DNA from: a virus
Virus record (IMG/VR): IMGVR_UViG_3300049595_000110
Span: 1 to 20,336 of that record
Direction: 5' to 3' (one strand)
DNA: 20,336 nucleotides
Shown: positions 12,050 to 18,508 of the stretch, piece after piece
Numbering within the stretch: the first letter of the stretch is position 1
Layout of the letters: each line of letters begins with the position of its first letter
Notes under the pieces: model-generated
Told to the model about the DNA's origin: nothing
Databases searched by the model: none
The model's input: the letters and a program-made list of their open reading frames with translations, nothing else
Position numbers and translations under genes: made by a program

Positions 12050-13590
12050 TATGACCAACTCACATTTCCACTGCCTGCAGTAATTGTTGAAACTTTATAT
12101 GAACCATCTGTTGCGGTAGAGCCAGTTAAGCCAGCACCAATTGATATTGTTCCTTCGGAAGTTAGGTATCTAAAAATTATTATACCTGAACCACCCGTTC
12201 CGCCACCTGCGCCACTTTCATTTGTTCTACCACCACCGCCACCTCCTGTGTTGGCAGTTCCATTACCTGGAGTTGTAGTGCCAGTATATTGACCACCTTC
12301 TCCACCACCACCTTGACCTCCAGCACGGCTAGAACTTTGTCTAGAACTACCACCACCACCACCTGCGTAGTAAATTGAAGTTCCAGTTATAGAGTTTTGT
12401 TTTCCATCACCACCAGCACTGGTTGTACCAGCGGCACCTGCACCACCGCCACCGCCCATCTCATTACCGTTAGCCATTGGGCCGCCATTATTACCAAAAC
12501 CTAATCCACTATAACTGGCTTGTGTTGCAGTACCAGGAGTACCTGCACCACCGTTTTCTGACGCACCGCCTCCAGAACCACCACTATTACCATCTCTATT
12601 TTGATTCCAAGAACCACCACCGCCACCGCCAGTTGCTACATAGGTAGTAGTGTTAAAAGATGAGTCCGTACCATTACCACCCCTTGCATTACCTGGAGCA
12701 CTTCCTCCTCCGCCGACAGCAATAGCAAAATTTGTTGACTTTGATACTCCGTAACCAGTTGAGTAAACATATCCACCAGCACCGCCACCACCACCATAGG
12801 TGCTACTACCTCCACCAGCACCACCAGCAACAACTAGAATATCAAGAGTCACAAGTTCTGGAATTGTTACAGAGTTGGTAGCAGCAGATTCTGCACCATT
12901 TCCATTTGCATTAACTGTAAACACTTTAAAAGTATAAGAACTTCCCATTGTTAAGCCAGTAAATGTCATACTTGTAGCAGAAGTATTTGCTGCATTTTGA
13001 GTTGTTCCAGCAGTAGTTCCATTTAGATATGGAGTAACGGTAATAGCAGAAAGATTTTTTCCACCAGTAGCACCTAATGTCCAAGTTACTGTAACATTAG
13101 TGGTTGTCCCACTAGTAGATGCAGTACCAATAGTTGGTGCTTGTGGTCTTGTAGTTGCAGTTACTGCTGAAGCATTAGCACTATTTGTTGTTGTGCCAAA
13201 ATTGTTTTGAGCATTACCATAAACCGTAAAACTAGTTGCTGGTGTTAAGCCAGACACTCTTACTGTTGTAGATGAACTTGAACCACTAAATCCACCAGAT
13301 GTTGTAAAAGCATTATATTGAGTTGCTGTACTACCACCAACTCCAGGGGTAAATACCACATCAAAAGCACCACCAGATGCATAAGCAAAAGTTCCAACAT
13401 CAGTTACACTTGCAATAGTTGGAGTTGCTGGTGGTGCAGATGCTGCCACCCAATTAATTCCGTTATAAATTTCAAGAAGTTCTAAGGTACCATTATAATA
13501 AGTATCGCCAATTACAGGGCTGCCTGGACGGCTAGCGGTATCGCCAGAAGGTATACCACCTGCTGGTATTGGAAATTGTGAAATTGTCAT
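12049..13590 (-). CDS. Tail fibre/adhesin: two FnIII domains and Gly-rich tip
   Basis: Protein of 513 residues. A short N-terminal region (1-50) with a GDTYYNG / IYNGINWV element typical of fibre attachment modules precedes two fibronectin type III-like domains (about 55-145 and 150-243). Each has the GLTPATSFTVY or GLTMGSSYTFKV strand pair. Residues about 248-480 form a glycine-rich domain with many runs of three to five Gly separated by aromatic or polar residues, ending GSGIIIFRY. A short beta tail closes the protein. Polyglycine-helix tips of this kind serve as receptor-binding regions of phage adhesins. It is coupled to the genes on both sides by TAATG, so the fibre components are co-translated. 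Confidence 0.85.
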   Translation of the reverse strand: MTISQFPIPAGGIPSGDTASRPGSPVIGDTYYNGTLELLEIYNGINWVAASAPPATPTIASVTDVGTFAYASGGAFDVVFTPGVGGSTATQYNAFTTSGGFSGSSSSTTVRVSGLTPATSFTVYGNAQNNFGTTTNSANASAVTATTRPQAPTIGTASTSGTTTNVTVTWTLGATGGKNLSAITVTPYLNGTTAGTTQNAANTSATSMTFTGLTMGSSYTFKVFTVNANGNGAESAATNSVTIPELVTLDILVVAGGAGGGSSTYGGGGGAGGYVYSTGYGVSKSTNFAIAVGGGGSAPGNARGGNGTDSSFNTTTYVATGGGGGGSWNQNRDGNSGGSGGGASENGGAGTPGTATQASYSGLGFGNNGGPMANGNEMGGGGGAGAAGTTSAGGDGKQNSITGTSIYYAGGGGGSSRQSSSRAGGQGGGGEGGQYTGTTTPGNGTANTGGGGGGRTNESGAGGGTGGSGIIIFRYLTSEGTISIGAGLTGSTATDGSYKVSTITAGSGNVSWS

Positions 13591-13892
13591 TAGGCTATCT
13601 CCACTCCGCTGATATGAAAGTTAACTGCTGTTGTAGAAGCAGAACCTTTGATAGTGTCATTAGCATCTACTATTTGCTTTAAGTCAATAAAGATAGAAGT
13701 CTTAGCATCAATCGACACGCTAGATAGTATAGCAACATCGTCAAGTAATATTGATGCTGTTGCTGCAGATGTAGTTGTATTAGTTACGCCAACATTAGTT
13801 ACTACCGCTACTGCTGTAGCAGGAGTTGTATAGAGTGTTGTGCTGGTTGTTGTTGCTGCCCCCCGAAAGAGGACTTTAGATGTTACAGCCAT
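13590..13892 (-). CDS. Small Thr/Ala/Val-rich virion beta protein
   Basis: Protein of 100 residues with alternating Thr/Ala/Val strands (TTTSTTLYTTPATAVAVVTNVGVTN is split by turns), a FIDLKQIVDANDTI turn and a C-terminal VNFHISGVEIA strand. It looks like one all-beta sandwich of the kind found in small baseplate, fibre or decoration proteins. The position between two fibre genes suggests a fibre-linked component. The stop overlaps the following fibre ATG. No motif points to an enzyme. Confidence 0.7.
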   Translation of the reverse strand: MAVTSKVLFRGAATTTSTTLYTTPATAVAVVTNVGVTNTTTSAATASILLDDVAILSSVSIDAKTSIFIDLKQIVDANDTIKGSASTTAVNFHISGVEIA

Positions 13893-13911
13893 TAGTTACT
13901 GTATTCCTTTC

Positions 13912-15465
13912 TTAGAGAAGAACACCCATAAGAGTTTTAATCTCAATGGATTCTGTATCTACTTCAGACCAGGTTAGACCTGAAGTTGTTGCGGATGAAA
14001 CTGTTAGAACATAGCCAGAAGTTGAAGCAACTGGTAAAATTACATAGGCATCATTTGCGCTACCAACAATTAAATCGCCCTTTGCATTAATATCAACTTT
14101 ATTAACCGCATTAGCAGCGTTAGATTGTTGGGCATAATACTTAGCAGAAAATTCAGAACCATCTACTGTGCCATCAGTTTTAGTTGCCCACTGAGAAGCA
14201 AGGGTTGCAGATGATGCAGCGCTAGTAGCCGAAGTGGCTGCAGATGTAGCAGATGTAGCCGCACTAGTAGCAGATGTTGCAGCAGCACTTGCTGATGTAG
14301 CAGCGGAAGATGCAGAAGCAGCGGCAGCGGAGGTAGAAGCAGCAGCCGATGCTGCTGAAGTACTTGCAGAGTTGGCGCTAGTTAATGCTGAAGATGCTGA
14401 GGTGCTAGCAGATGATGCTGAAGTTGCAGCGTTTGTGGCTGAGGTAGCAGCAGCAGTTGCACTTGCAGCAGCCGAAGTAGCGCTAGTAGCAGCAGCCGTT
14501 TCTGAGGCAGCAGCAGAGGTGGCTGAGGTTGCTGCAGCAGTCTGGCTTGTAAGGGCGCTAGAGGCGCTTGTAGAGGCTGCTGTTGCACTTGCTGCAGCCG
14601 AGGTAGCACTAGTTGCTGCAGCGGTTGCGCTGGCTGCTGCACTAGTAGCGGAGGTAGCAGCGGCTGTAGCACTGGCTGCGGCTGAGGTAGCCGAAGTAGA
14701 TGCTGCTGTTGCTGAACCTAAAATGCTATCTACATAATCCTTTGGTGTAGCAGATGTTGCTGACATACCTGCACTAGATAGACCAGTAATGGTTGGGCTA
14801 CCTGAGATAGTAGGGCTAGTTAAAGTCTTGTTAGTTAAAGTTTGAGAAGCATCTGCAATTACAACAGTACCAGTTGTATTAGGTAAAGTAATTGTATTAT
14901 CTTGAGTAGGGTCTGTTACTGTAAGGGTAGTTTCAAAAGCATCTGCAGTAGCACCTTCAAATATAATAGAGGTAAACTCTGCCCCAGCACCAGAAGTAAT
15001 TGTTGGGTTAGTAATTGTAGGAGATGTTAAAGTTTTATTTGTAAGGGTTTGTGCCTTAAGGGTACCTACTACATTACCTTCATCTGAAGCAATACCGTGT
15101 AGGTCGTGGGTAGCAGTTCCATCATTATAAGCAGCCGTTGCTTCAATATGTAGGTTGGCCTCACGATAGTCACGGCCAATAGCCATATGCCTAACTACTG
15201 CACCAGCAGAGTGAGCCTGACCTACACCACTAACCTCAATACCACGGACTATGGTTAAGGTATTAGTTGATACCGCACTGACATCTACAATTTCTTCAAG
15301 GGCTGTATCTGGGTCAATTACTACTGTAAATCTTTCGGTTCCAGTTACTGTTGCACCACCTAGTAGTGATGTACCAGAACCAACAACCATAGTAACAGCA
15401 CCAGCAGTAATGGCTGATGTTAATGTAGTCTGTTGCGAACGGGATGAGTATTTGCGTGTTGTCAT
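13912..15465 (-). CDS. Tail fibre with long Ala/Ser/Thr repeat shaft
   Basis: Protein of 517 residues. Residues about 10-95 form a beta module ending with an IVRGIEVSGVGQAHSAGAVV element. Residues 137-230 carry two copies of a QTLTNKTLTSPTI repeat flanking an ITLPNTTGTVVIADA segment. Residues about 251-422 are almost only Ala, Ser and Thr, with a 14-residue unit similar to SATSAAASATAAAT. The repeat ends in the conserved SQWATKTDGTVDGSEFSAKYYA motif of phage fibres (about 424-445), followed by a tip domain. The repeat shaft is expected to form a trimeric rod. ATG 15465 has AGGAA upstream. It is the first gene of the fibre cluster and sits next to the connector-like gene, consistent with attachment to the tail. 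Confidence 0.87.
   Translation of the reverse strand: MTTRKYSSRSQQTTLTSAITAGAVTMVVGSGTSLLGGATVTGTERFTVVIDPDTALEEIVDVSAVSTNTLTIVRGIEVSGVGQAHSAGAVVRHMAIGRDYREANLHIEATAAYNDGTATHDLHGIASDEGNVVGTLKAQTLTNKTLTSPTITNPTITSGAGAEFTSIIFEGATADAFETTLTVTDPTQDNTITLPNTTGTVVIADASQTLTNKTLTSPTISGSPTITGLSSAGMSATSATPKDYVDSILGSATAASTSATSAAASATAAATSATSAAASATAAATSATSAAASATAASTSASSALTSQTAAATSATSAAASETAAATSATSAAASATAAATSATNAATSASSASTSASSALTSANSASTSAASAAASTSAAAASASSAATSASAAATSATSAATSATSAATSATSAASSATLASQWATKTDGTVDGSEFSAKYYAQQSNAANAVNKVDINAKGDLIVGSANDAYVILPVASTSGYVLTVSSATTSGLTWSEVDTESIEIKTLMGVLL
14200..14715 (-). repeat. Tandem Ala/Ser/Thr repeats within tail-fibre gene
   Basis: This interval encodes residues 251-422, in which a unit of about 14 residues recurs with small changes, first three times almost exactly and then more degenerate. 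In DNA it shows as GC-richer GCAGCAGCnGT-type repeats. Copy-number change by recombination is likely. The same tract leaves an open frame on the opposite strand that is a composition artefact. Confidence 0.85.
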
Positions 15466-15473
15466 TTATGTTC

Positions 15474-16388
15474 CTATCGGCTGTAGTGAACTCGGGCTGG
15501 GTACTGTTGCTGTTGTGCTTTTGTTTCCTCGGCCAAGCGCTGTGTGTATAGAGCAAAGAGTTGTCGTGTTGCATTTCCAGATGAACCAAATGGACGCTTT
15601 GAATCTGTCTCATCTGCTTGTGGGCTAACCATTGCAGCACGGGCTGGGTCAAGATAGGTAAGTAATCTATATGCAGCACCAAGAATTACCACGTCTCTTA
15701 CAGACTCAGGTAATCCAGTTGTTGTTGTAAATACATCTGAGTTAGTAGATAGTGCTGCTGGTTCAGTTGCATATACAACCTTTACAGTTCTACCAGGAGT
15801 AATAATATCTCCAATGGTTACTGTTTGTGATGTAGCACCCCAAGTAGTAATCTCTGGTAGTGCATCAAAGTCAAATCTTTTAACACGAATCCATTCTTTA
15901 GATGGACCAATGCTTTCCCAGTGCATTGTTAATATGTTTCTAATATTTAAATTCTCTAATTCATAGGTACTAACTGCTGCATTATATGTAAAGGTTGTCT
16001 GTTTAACTGCAAAGATAGATGAGCCTAATGCTCGAACTGTGTCATTGATGGCACGCTTTACTACGTAGCGTGGGAAGGTTGGGCTAATAATAACCCTGCT
16101 TCCAGCAGCAGCGGTAGATGGTGTGGTACCTAGATAGCCACGACCATACGGGGATATAGTTGCCGTACTAGCAATACGGTCAAATGAATCAACCCATAAT
16201 AATTCTTCACCAATTTCAATAGTACCTTTACCAAGGTCTGTACTTGCAAGTTGTAAAATTGTAGGGCTAGCAATGGTAGATGTTGTAGTGGCTAATGTTG
16301 CAGTAAGATGTGTAGATTTATCCTGCTGTAGGGTATAGCCAGCAAGGTTAATAAGAACTTCATCAACCATATTATTTAGAGTAGACAC
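15474..16388 (-). CDS. Connector/tail-adaptor-like structural protein
   Basis: Protein of 304 residues. A short N-terminal helix (LNNMVDEVLINLAG) is followed by an inserted beta module (about 25-104) ending GRGYLGTTPSTAAAGSRV, then a helix PRYVVKRAINDTVRAL (106-121). After that come beta-rich parts and a C-terminal helix (ATRQLFALYTQRLAEETKAQQQQ). Helix-beta-helix layout, size and place between head and fibre genes fit a podovirus adaptor or head-tail connector. The inserted module resembles that in the neighbouring fibre gene. The start is GTG 16388 with AAGGT nine bases upstream; an ATG six codons downstream is an alternative. The adaptor role is inference. Confidence 0.72.
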   Translation of the reverse strand: MSTLNNMVDEVLINLAGYTLQQDKSTHLTATLATTTSTIASPTILQLASTDLGKGTIEIGEELLWVDSFDRIASTATISPYGRGYLGTTPSTAAAGSRVIISPTFPRYVVKRAINDTVRALGSSIFAVKQTTFTYNAAVSTYELENLNIRNILTMHWESIGPSKEWIRVKRFDFDALPEITTWGATSQTVTIGDIITPGRTVKVVYATEPAALSTNSDVFTTTTGLPESVRDVVILGAAYRLLTYLDPARAAMVSPQADETDSKRPFGSSGNATRQLFALYTQRLAEETKAQQQQYPARVHYSR

Positions 16389-16399
16389 TATAATTTACC

Positions 16400-16636
16400 T
16401 TATCTGTACTTAGATGTTTTTTTGGCTATTGGTTTTGGTTGCTTAACAAATTGTTTGCCCTTTTTATTACCCGCAGCCTTAGCCTTATTGGTTGCAGCCT
16501 TTTCGGCAGGACTTAATGCAGCCCACGCTTTCTCAGGTAGATATCTTTTTTTGCCCTTAGATGGTTTACCGTCAGAAGTTTTCCACTTCTGTGCAGTCCA
16601 ATCCTTTAAAGACTTTTGAGATTTAGCAAGTGCCAT
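16400..16636 (-). CDS. Lys-rich small phage protein (78 residues)
   Basis: Highly basic protein with the signature SLKDWTAQKWKTSDGKPS, then KRYLPEKAWAALSPAEKAAT and a tail GKQFVKQPKPIAKKTSKYR. This pattern recurs in small proteins of aquatic phages and myoviruses. The central helix with ALSPAE and basic ends suits DNA or RNA binding. ATG 16636 overlaps the preceding TAA. It is the last member of the Lys-rich cassette before the connector-like gene. The biochemical role is unknown. Confidence 0.78.
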   Translation of the reverse strand: MALAKSQKSLKDWTAQKWKTSDGKPSKGKKRYLPEKAWAALSPAEKAATNKAKAAGNKKGKQFVKQPKPIAKKTSKYR

Positions 16637-16818
16637 TACTTATATCCTCCGCCAGCCTTCTTGTATTGCACAGCAAGTAATTGTGCCTTACGTGCTGACC
16701 ATTCCCCTGGGTCTCCACCCTTAGAACCAGCCTTAATCTTCTTAAACAATGCTGCTCTCATACTAGGCTTTGTATAGTTACCAGCCTCATTAACTTTAGA
16801 TTTAGTTTTCTTCTTCAT
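16636..16818 (-). CDS. Lys-rich small phage protein (60 residues)
   Basis: Starts at ATG 16818, overlapping the upstream stop by four bases (ATGA); the earlier TTG at 16824 is not preferred. The sequence has KVNEAGNYTKPSMRAALF, IKAGSKGGDPGEWSARKAQLL and ends YKKAGGGYK. The GGxPGxWSARKAQ and KxxGGGYK elements are shared by a family of tiny phage proteins (DUF5872-like by resemblance). It is strongly basic and predicted helical in the centre. The role is unknown. Confidence 0.78.
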   Translation of the reverse strand: MKKKTKSKVNEAGNYTKPSMRAALFKKIKAGSKGGDPGEWSARKAQLLAVQYKKAGGGYK

Positions 16819-17093
16819 CTGCAACTACAATCCCAAGCACGAAGTGATTTATTAATTCTAGAATTTGGGTCCTTTGCTGTTTTGGCAGAGGTTAACTTAG
16901 CCTTCATACCGCACATACGACCACAAAAAGACTTACGTCTAGCAGCAGACTTAGGTGACCTCTTGGCTTCACCAGCCTTAACTGGTGCCTTAAGGTTCAT
17001 GCCTTGTGCTCTAGCAGATGCCCTACCTTTGGCGTTCAAACCACCTTGAGGGTTCTTACCTTCTTTGCGTGTCCACGCTGGACTCTTTGCCAT
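16815..17093 (-). CDS. DUF6321-like Lys-rich protein with Cys motif
   Basis: Protein of 92 residues beginning MAKSPAWTRKEGKNPQGGLN, the characteristic N-terminus of DUF6321-type phage proteins. It continues with KAPVKAGE, RRKSFCGRMCGMKAKL and DPNSRINKSLRAWDC. Four cysteines (FCGRMC and DCSC) could bind one zinc. The start at ATG 17093 has GGAAGG ten bases before it; in-frame ATG 17102 and TTG 17111 are possible. It overlaps the 53-residue gene upstream by 38 bases. The conserved SPAWTRKEGKNP motif is seen in many phages next to portal or head genes. Confidence 0.78.
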   Translation of the reverse strand: MAKSPAWTRKEGKNPQGGLNAKGRASARAQGMNLKAPVKAGEAKRSPKSAARRKSFCGRMCGMKAKLTSAKTAKDPNSRINKSLRAWDCSCR

Positions 17094-17217
17094 ACTCCCC
17101 ATACCTTCCAAGAACAGACCTAATGATTCCGTTTTTACCCATACGAACCACTAGGCCGTCTTTAATTTGAACTGGATTAAAACCATCATGGCGTTTGTAA
17201 CTACCAGATGATGCCAT
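17056..17217 (-). CDS. 53-residue basic protein
   Basis: ATG 17217 to TAA 17056-17058, a frame too short for routine ORF cut-offs. The product starts MASSGSYKRHDGF, has a strand NPVQIKDGLVVRMGKNGIIR and a polar basic tail. It is less Lys-rich than its neighbours and may be a small beta protein. Its ATG overlaps the preceding TAA (TAATG), and its 3' part overlaps the DUF6321-like gene by 38 bases. The perfect end-to-end fit is the best evidence that it is real. Confidence 0.65.
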   Translation of the reverse strand: MASSGSYKRHDGFNPVQIKDGLVVRMGKNGIIRSVLGRYGEYGKESSVDTQRR

Positions 17218-17390
17218 TATTTTTTCTTACCTTTAACCTTTAATAAGTTAGGATTCTTTTTCTTAGCAGCACTACTTGCTTTCCTCGCACCCGCAGCCAA
17301 GATAGCGCCAGCACCTGCCATAGATATTCCTTGCTTCTTCGCAATCTGTTTCTGGGCTGCTTTGAAACCCATTCCCTTTTTGGCTTTCAT
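17217..17390 (-). CDS. 57-residue Lys/Ala-rich protein
   Basis: ATG 17390 to TAA 17217-17219. The sequence starts MKAKKGMGFKAAQKQIAKKQ, contains a hydrophobic Ala/Gly helix (ISMAGAGAILAAGARKAS) and ends with a Lys-rich tail. The GFKAAQKxIAKKxG motif recurs in small phage proteins. TAATG overlaps link it to genes on both sides. The amphipathic helix plus basic tail could bind DNA or membrane. No function is known. Confidence 0.72.
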   Translation of the reverse strand: MKAKKGMGFKAAQKQIAKKQGISMAGAGAILAAGARKASSAAKKKNPNLLKVKGKKK

Positions 17391-17590
17391 TATCTACCTC
17401 TACGTCCAGGTGGTGAGATTTTAGTTTCGGGTATAAAGAGTCCTGGATACTTATCTTCAATCGCTTTTTTAGCAGCAGCCTCCGCTGCAACCATATCTTT
17501 AGGAGATATTGATTTTTGATATGCATCAATTGCTGCCTTGCCTTTCAATACAGTAGGCTTAGGTTTTGGTTTTTTATTTGGCATTGCCAT
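17390..17590 (-). CDS. 66-residue Lys/Pro-rich protein
   Basis: ATG 17590, with a second in-frame ATG two codons later. The N-terminus (PNKKPKPKPTVLKGKAAI) is disordered and basic. A helix SPKDMVAAEAAAKKAIEDKY follows, then a PGLFIPETKISPPGRRGR tail. The stop overlaps the next ATG (TAATG). It belongs to the Lys-rich cassette. The family is not recognised. Confidence 0.7.
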   Translation of the reverse strand: MAMPNKKPKPKPTVLKGKAAIDAYQKSISPKDMVAAEAAAKKAIEDKYPGLFIPETKISPPGRRGR

Positions 17591-17591
17591 A

Positions 17592-17726
17592 TTACTTCTT
17601 CTTACCCATTTTCTTCATGGTCATCTTCTTCATAACCATCTTCTTATCTGACTTCTTGGCTGCTTTCTTAGCCATAGCCTTGCCCTTCATTGTGTAAGGG
17701 AACTTCTTTCCGTCTACCATTGGCAT
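17592..17726 (-). CDS. 44-residue Lys/Met-rich protein
   Basis: ATG 17726 to TAA 17592-17594. The N-terminus MPMVDGKKFPYTMKGKAMA is conserved-looking, and the rest alternates Lys with Met and Ala (KKMVMKKMTMKKMG). About 40 percent of residues are Lys. The frame begins two bases after the stop of the upstream 149-residue gene. VxGKKFPYTxKGKA is a recurrent start of tiny phage proteins encoded near head genes. It would bind nucleic acid non-specifically by charge; this is inference. Confidence 0.7.
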   Translation of the reverse strand: MPMVDGKKFPYTMKGKAMAKKAAKKSDKKMVMKKMTMKKMGKKK

Positions 17727-17727
17727 A

Positions 17728-18177
17728 TTATGCTCCTAGTTCGTTGATTGTTTTAGCGGTTTTTTTATCTATGTGTTTAGCATTTGGGTCCTTCTCAGCA
17801 TTGTAAGCCCTACCCAAATTCTCTGATGCTTTCTCTGCAGCAACTATCTTATTCATAGTAGTTCCTGCTGGTTGAATACCCTGTCTACGAGCATTCCTAT
17901 AGGCTTCTAGTTCGCCTTCCCATTTACGCATTGGCATAGATGCTCTGCCATTGGCATCACCTGTGCTCAATTGTAATCCTTTAGCCTTACATCCAAAGCA
18001 AGGATTAGCATCACAGTTGCTATGGTCTGCTTGAAAAACTTCTTCTTTAGTTATAAACGGTTTAGGTGATGTAGCATCACACTCAGTACATCCATATAAG
18101 GATACATACTGATTCATCTGACCATCTTTTAATTCATATGCCCAATCAAGAACCTTACTCTTGTGGTCGCATTCCAT
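17728..18177 (-). CDS. Cys/His-containing phage protein, possible zinc binder
   Basis: Protein of 149 residues. The N-terminal half holds two candidate metal sites: MECDHKSKV with YGCTECD, and QADHSNCDANPCFGCKAKG. This gives six to seven Cys and two His, enough for one or two zinc ions. The C-terminal half is helical and basic (MRKWEGELEAYRNARRQG ... AYNAEKDPNAKHIDKKTAK). The FGCKAKGLQLSTGDANG element is common in actinophage proteins next to capsid genes. ATG 18177 has AGGGGG upstream. It could be a small head protein or a packaging accessory. Confidence 0.72.
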   Translation of the reverse strand: MECDHKSKVLDWAYELKDGQMNQYVSLYGCTECDATSPKPFITKEEVFQADHSNCDANPCFGCKAKGLQLSTGDANGRASMPMRKWEGELEAYRNARRQGIQPAGTTMNKIVAAEKASENLGRAYNAEKDPNAKHIDKKTAKTINELGA

Positions 18178-18185
18178 ACTGCCCC

Positions 18186-18455
18186 CTATTGTGCTGTGAA
18201 GTTAGCCTCTGTAACTCCAACATTGCCTGCAATTAATCTTGTCTTGGTATCTTCGTCAACTATATGACGGCTGCCGCCAAGGTAAACCTCTTGGTAATTC
18301 TGTAAATCTTCATCTACTAAGTAGCGTACTTGCTTATATACACCATTATCACGAATAATAGTTATCCCACGATTTAACTTATAAAAGTAAAACAAGCGGT
18401 GTCCACCCGCTGGACCTTCTCTAACTATTGGTGTATCAAAAACATATGTAGTCAT
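18186..18455 (-). CDS. Small conserved head-region protein
   Basis: Protein of 89 residues, beta-rich, with REGPAGGHRLFYFYKLNRG and QEVYLGGSRHIVDEDTK segments and no Cys. It lies directly after the major capsid gene, behind a hairpin, as head-completion or decoration proteins often do. ATG 18455 has AAGGA five bases upstream. It is eight bases from the next gene. No family is recognised from sequence alone. Confidence 0.7.
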   Translation of the reverse strand: MTTYVFDTPIVREGPAGGHRLFYFYKLNRGITIIRDNGVYKQVRYLVDEDLQNYQEVYLGGSRHIVDEDTKTRLIAGNVGVTEANFTAQ

Positions 18456-18473
18456 TTAAGTCCTTTATTAAGA

Positions 18474-18501
18474 GAGGGGCAGGGCGTAAACCCCACCCCT
18501 C
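18474..18501 (-). terminator. Hairpin after the capsid gene (partial terminator)
   Basis: GAGGGG (18474-18479) pairs with CCCCTC (18496-18501), and inner GGG/CCC bases extend the stem over a mismatch. In the direction of transcription the hairpin follows the capsid stop and is trailed by TCTTAATAAAG, which is only a weak U-tract. It probably reduces read-through so that capsid is made in excess of downstream proteins. Confidence 0.65.
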
Positions 18502-18508
18502 ATTGCTA

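Noticed and set aside
14234-14737. Open + strand frame of 167 codons rich in Ala, Val and Glu
   Set aside because: It is the exact antisense of the Ala/Ser/Thr repeat of the fibre gene, without a ribosome site or family features; repeat composition removes stops from the opposite strand.
17272-17529. 85-codon - strand frame across the Lys-rich cassette
   Set aside because: The 57- and 66-residue frames in the same place have TAATG coupling on both sides and recognisable phage motifs; this one cuts across both.
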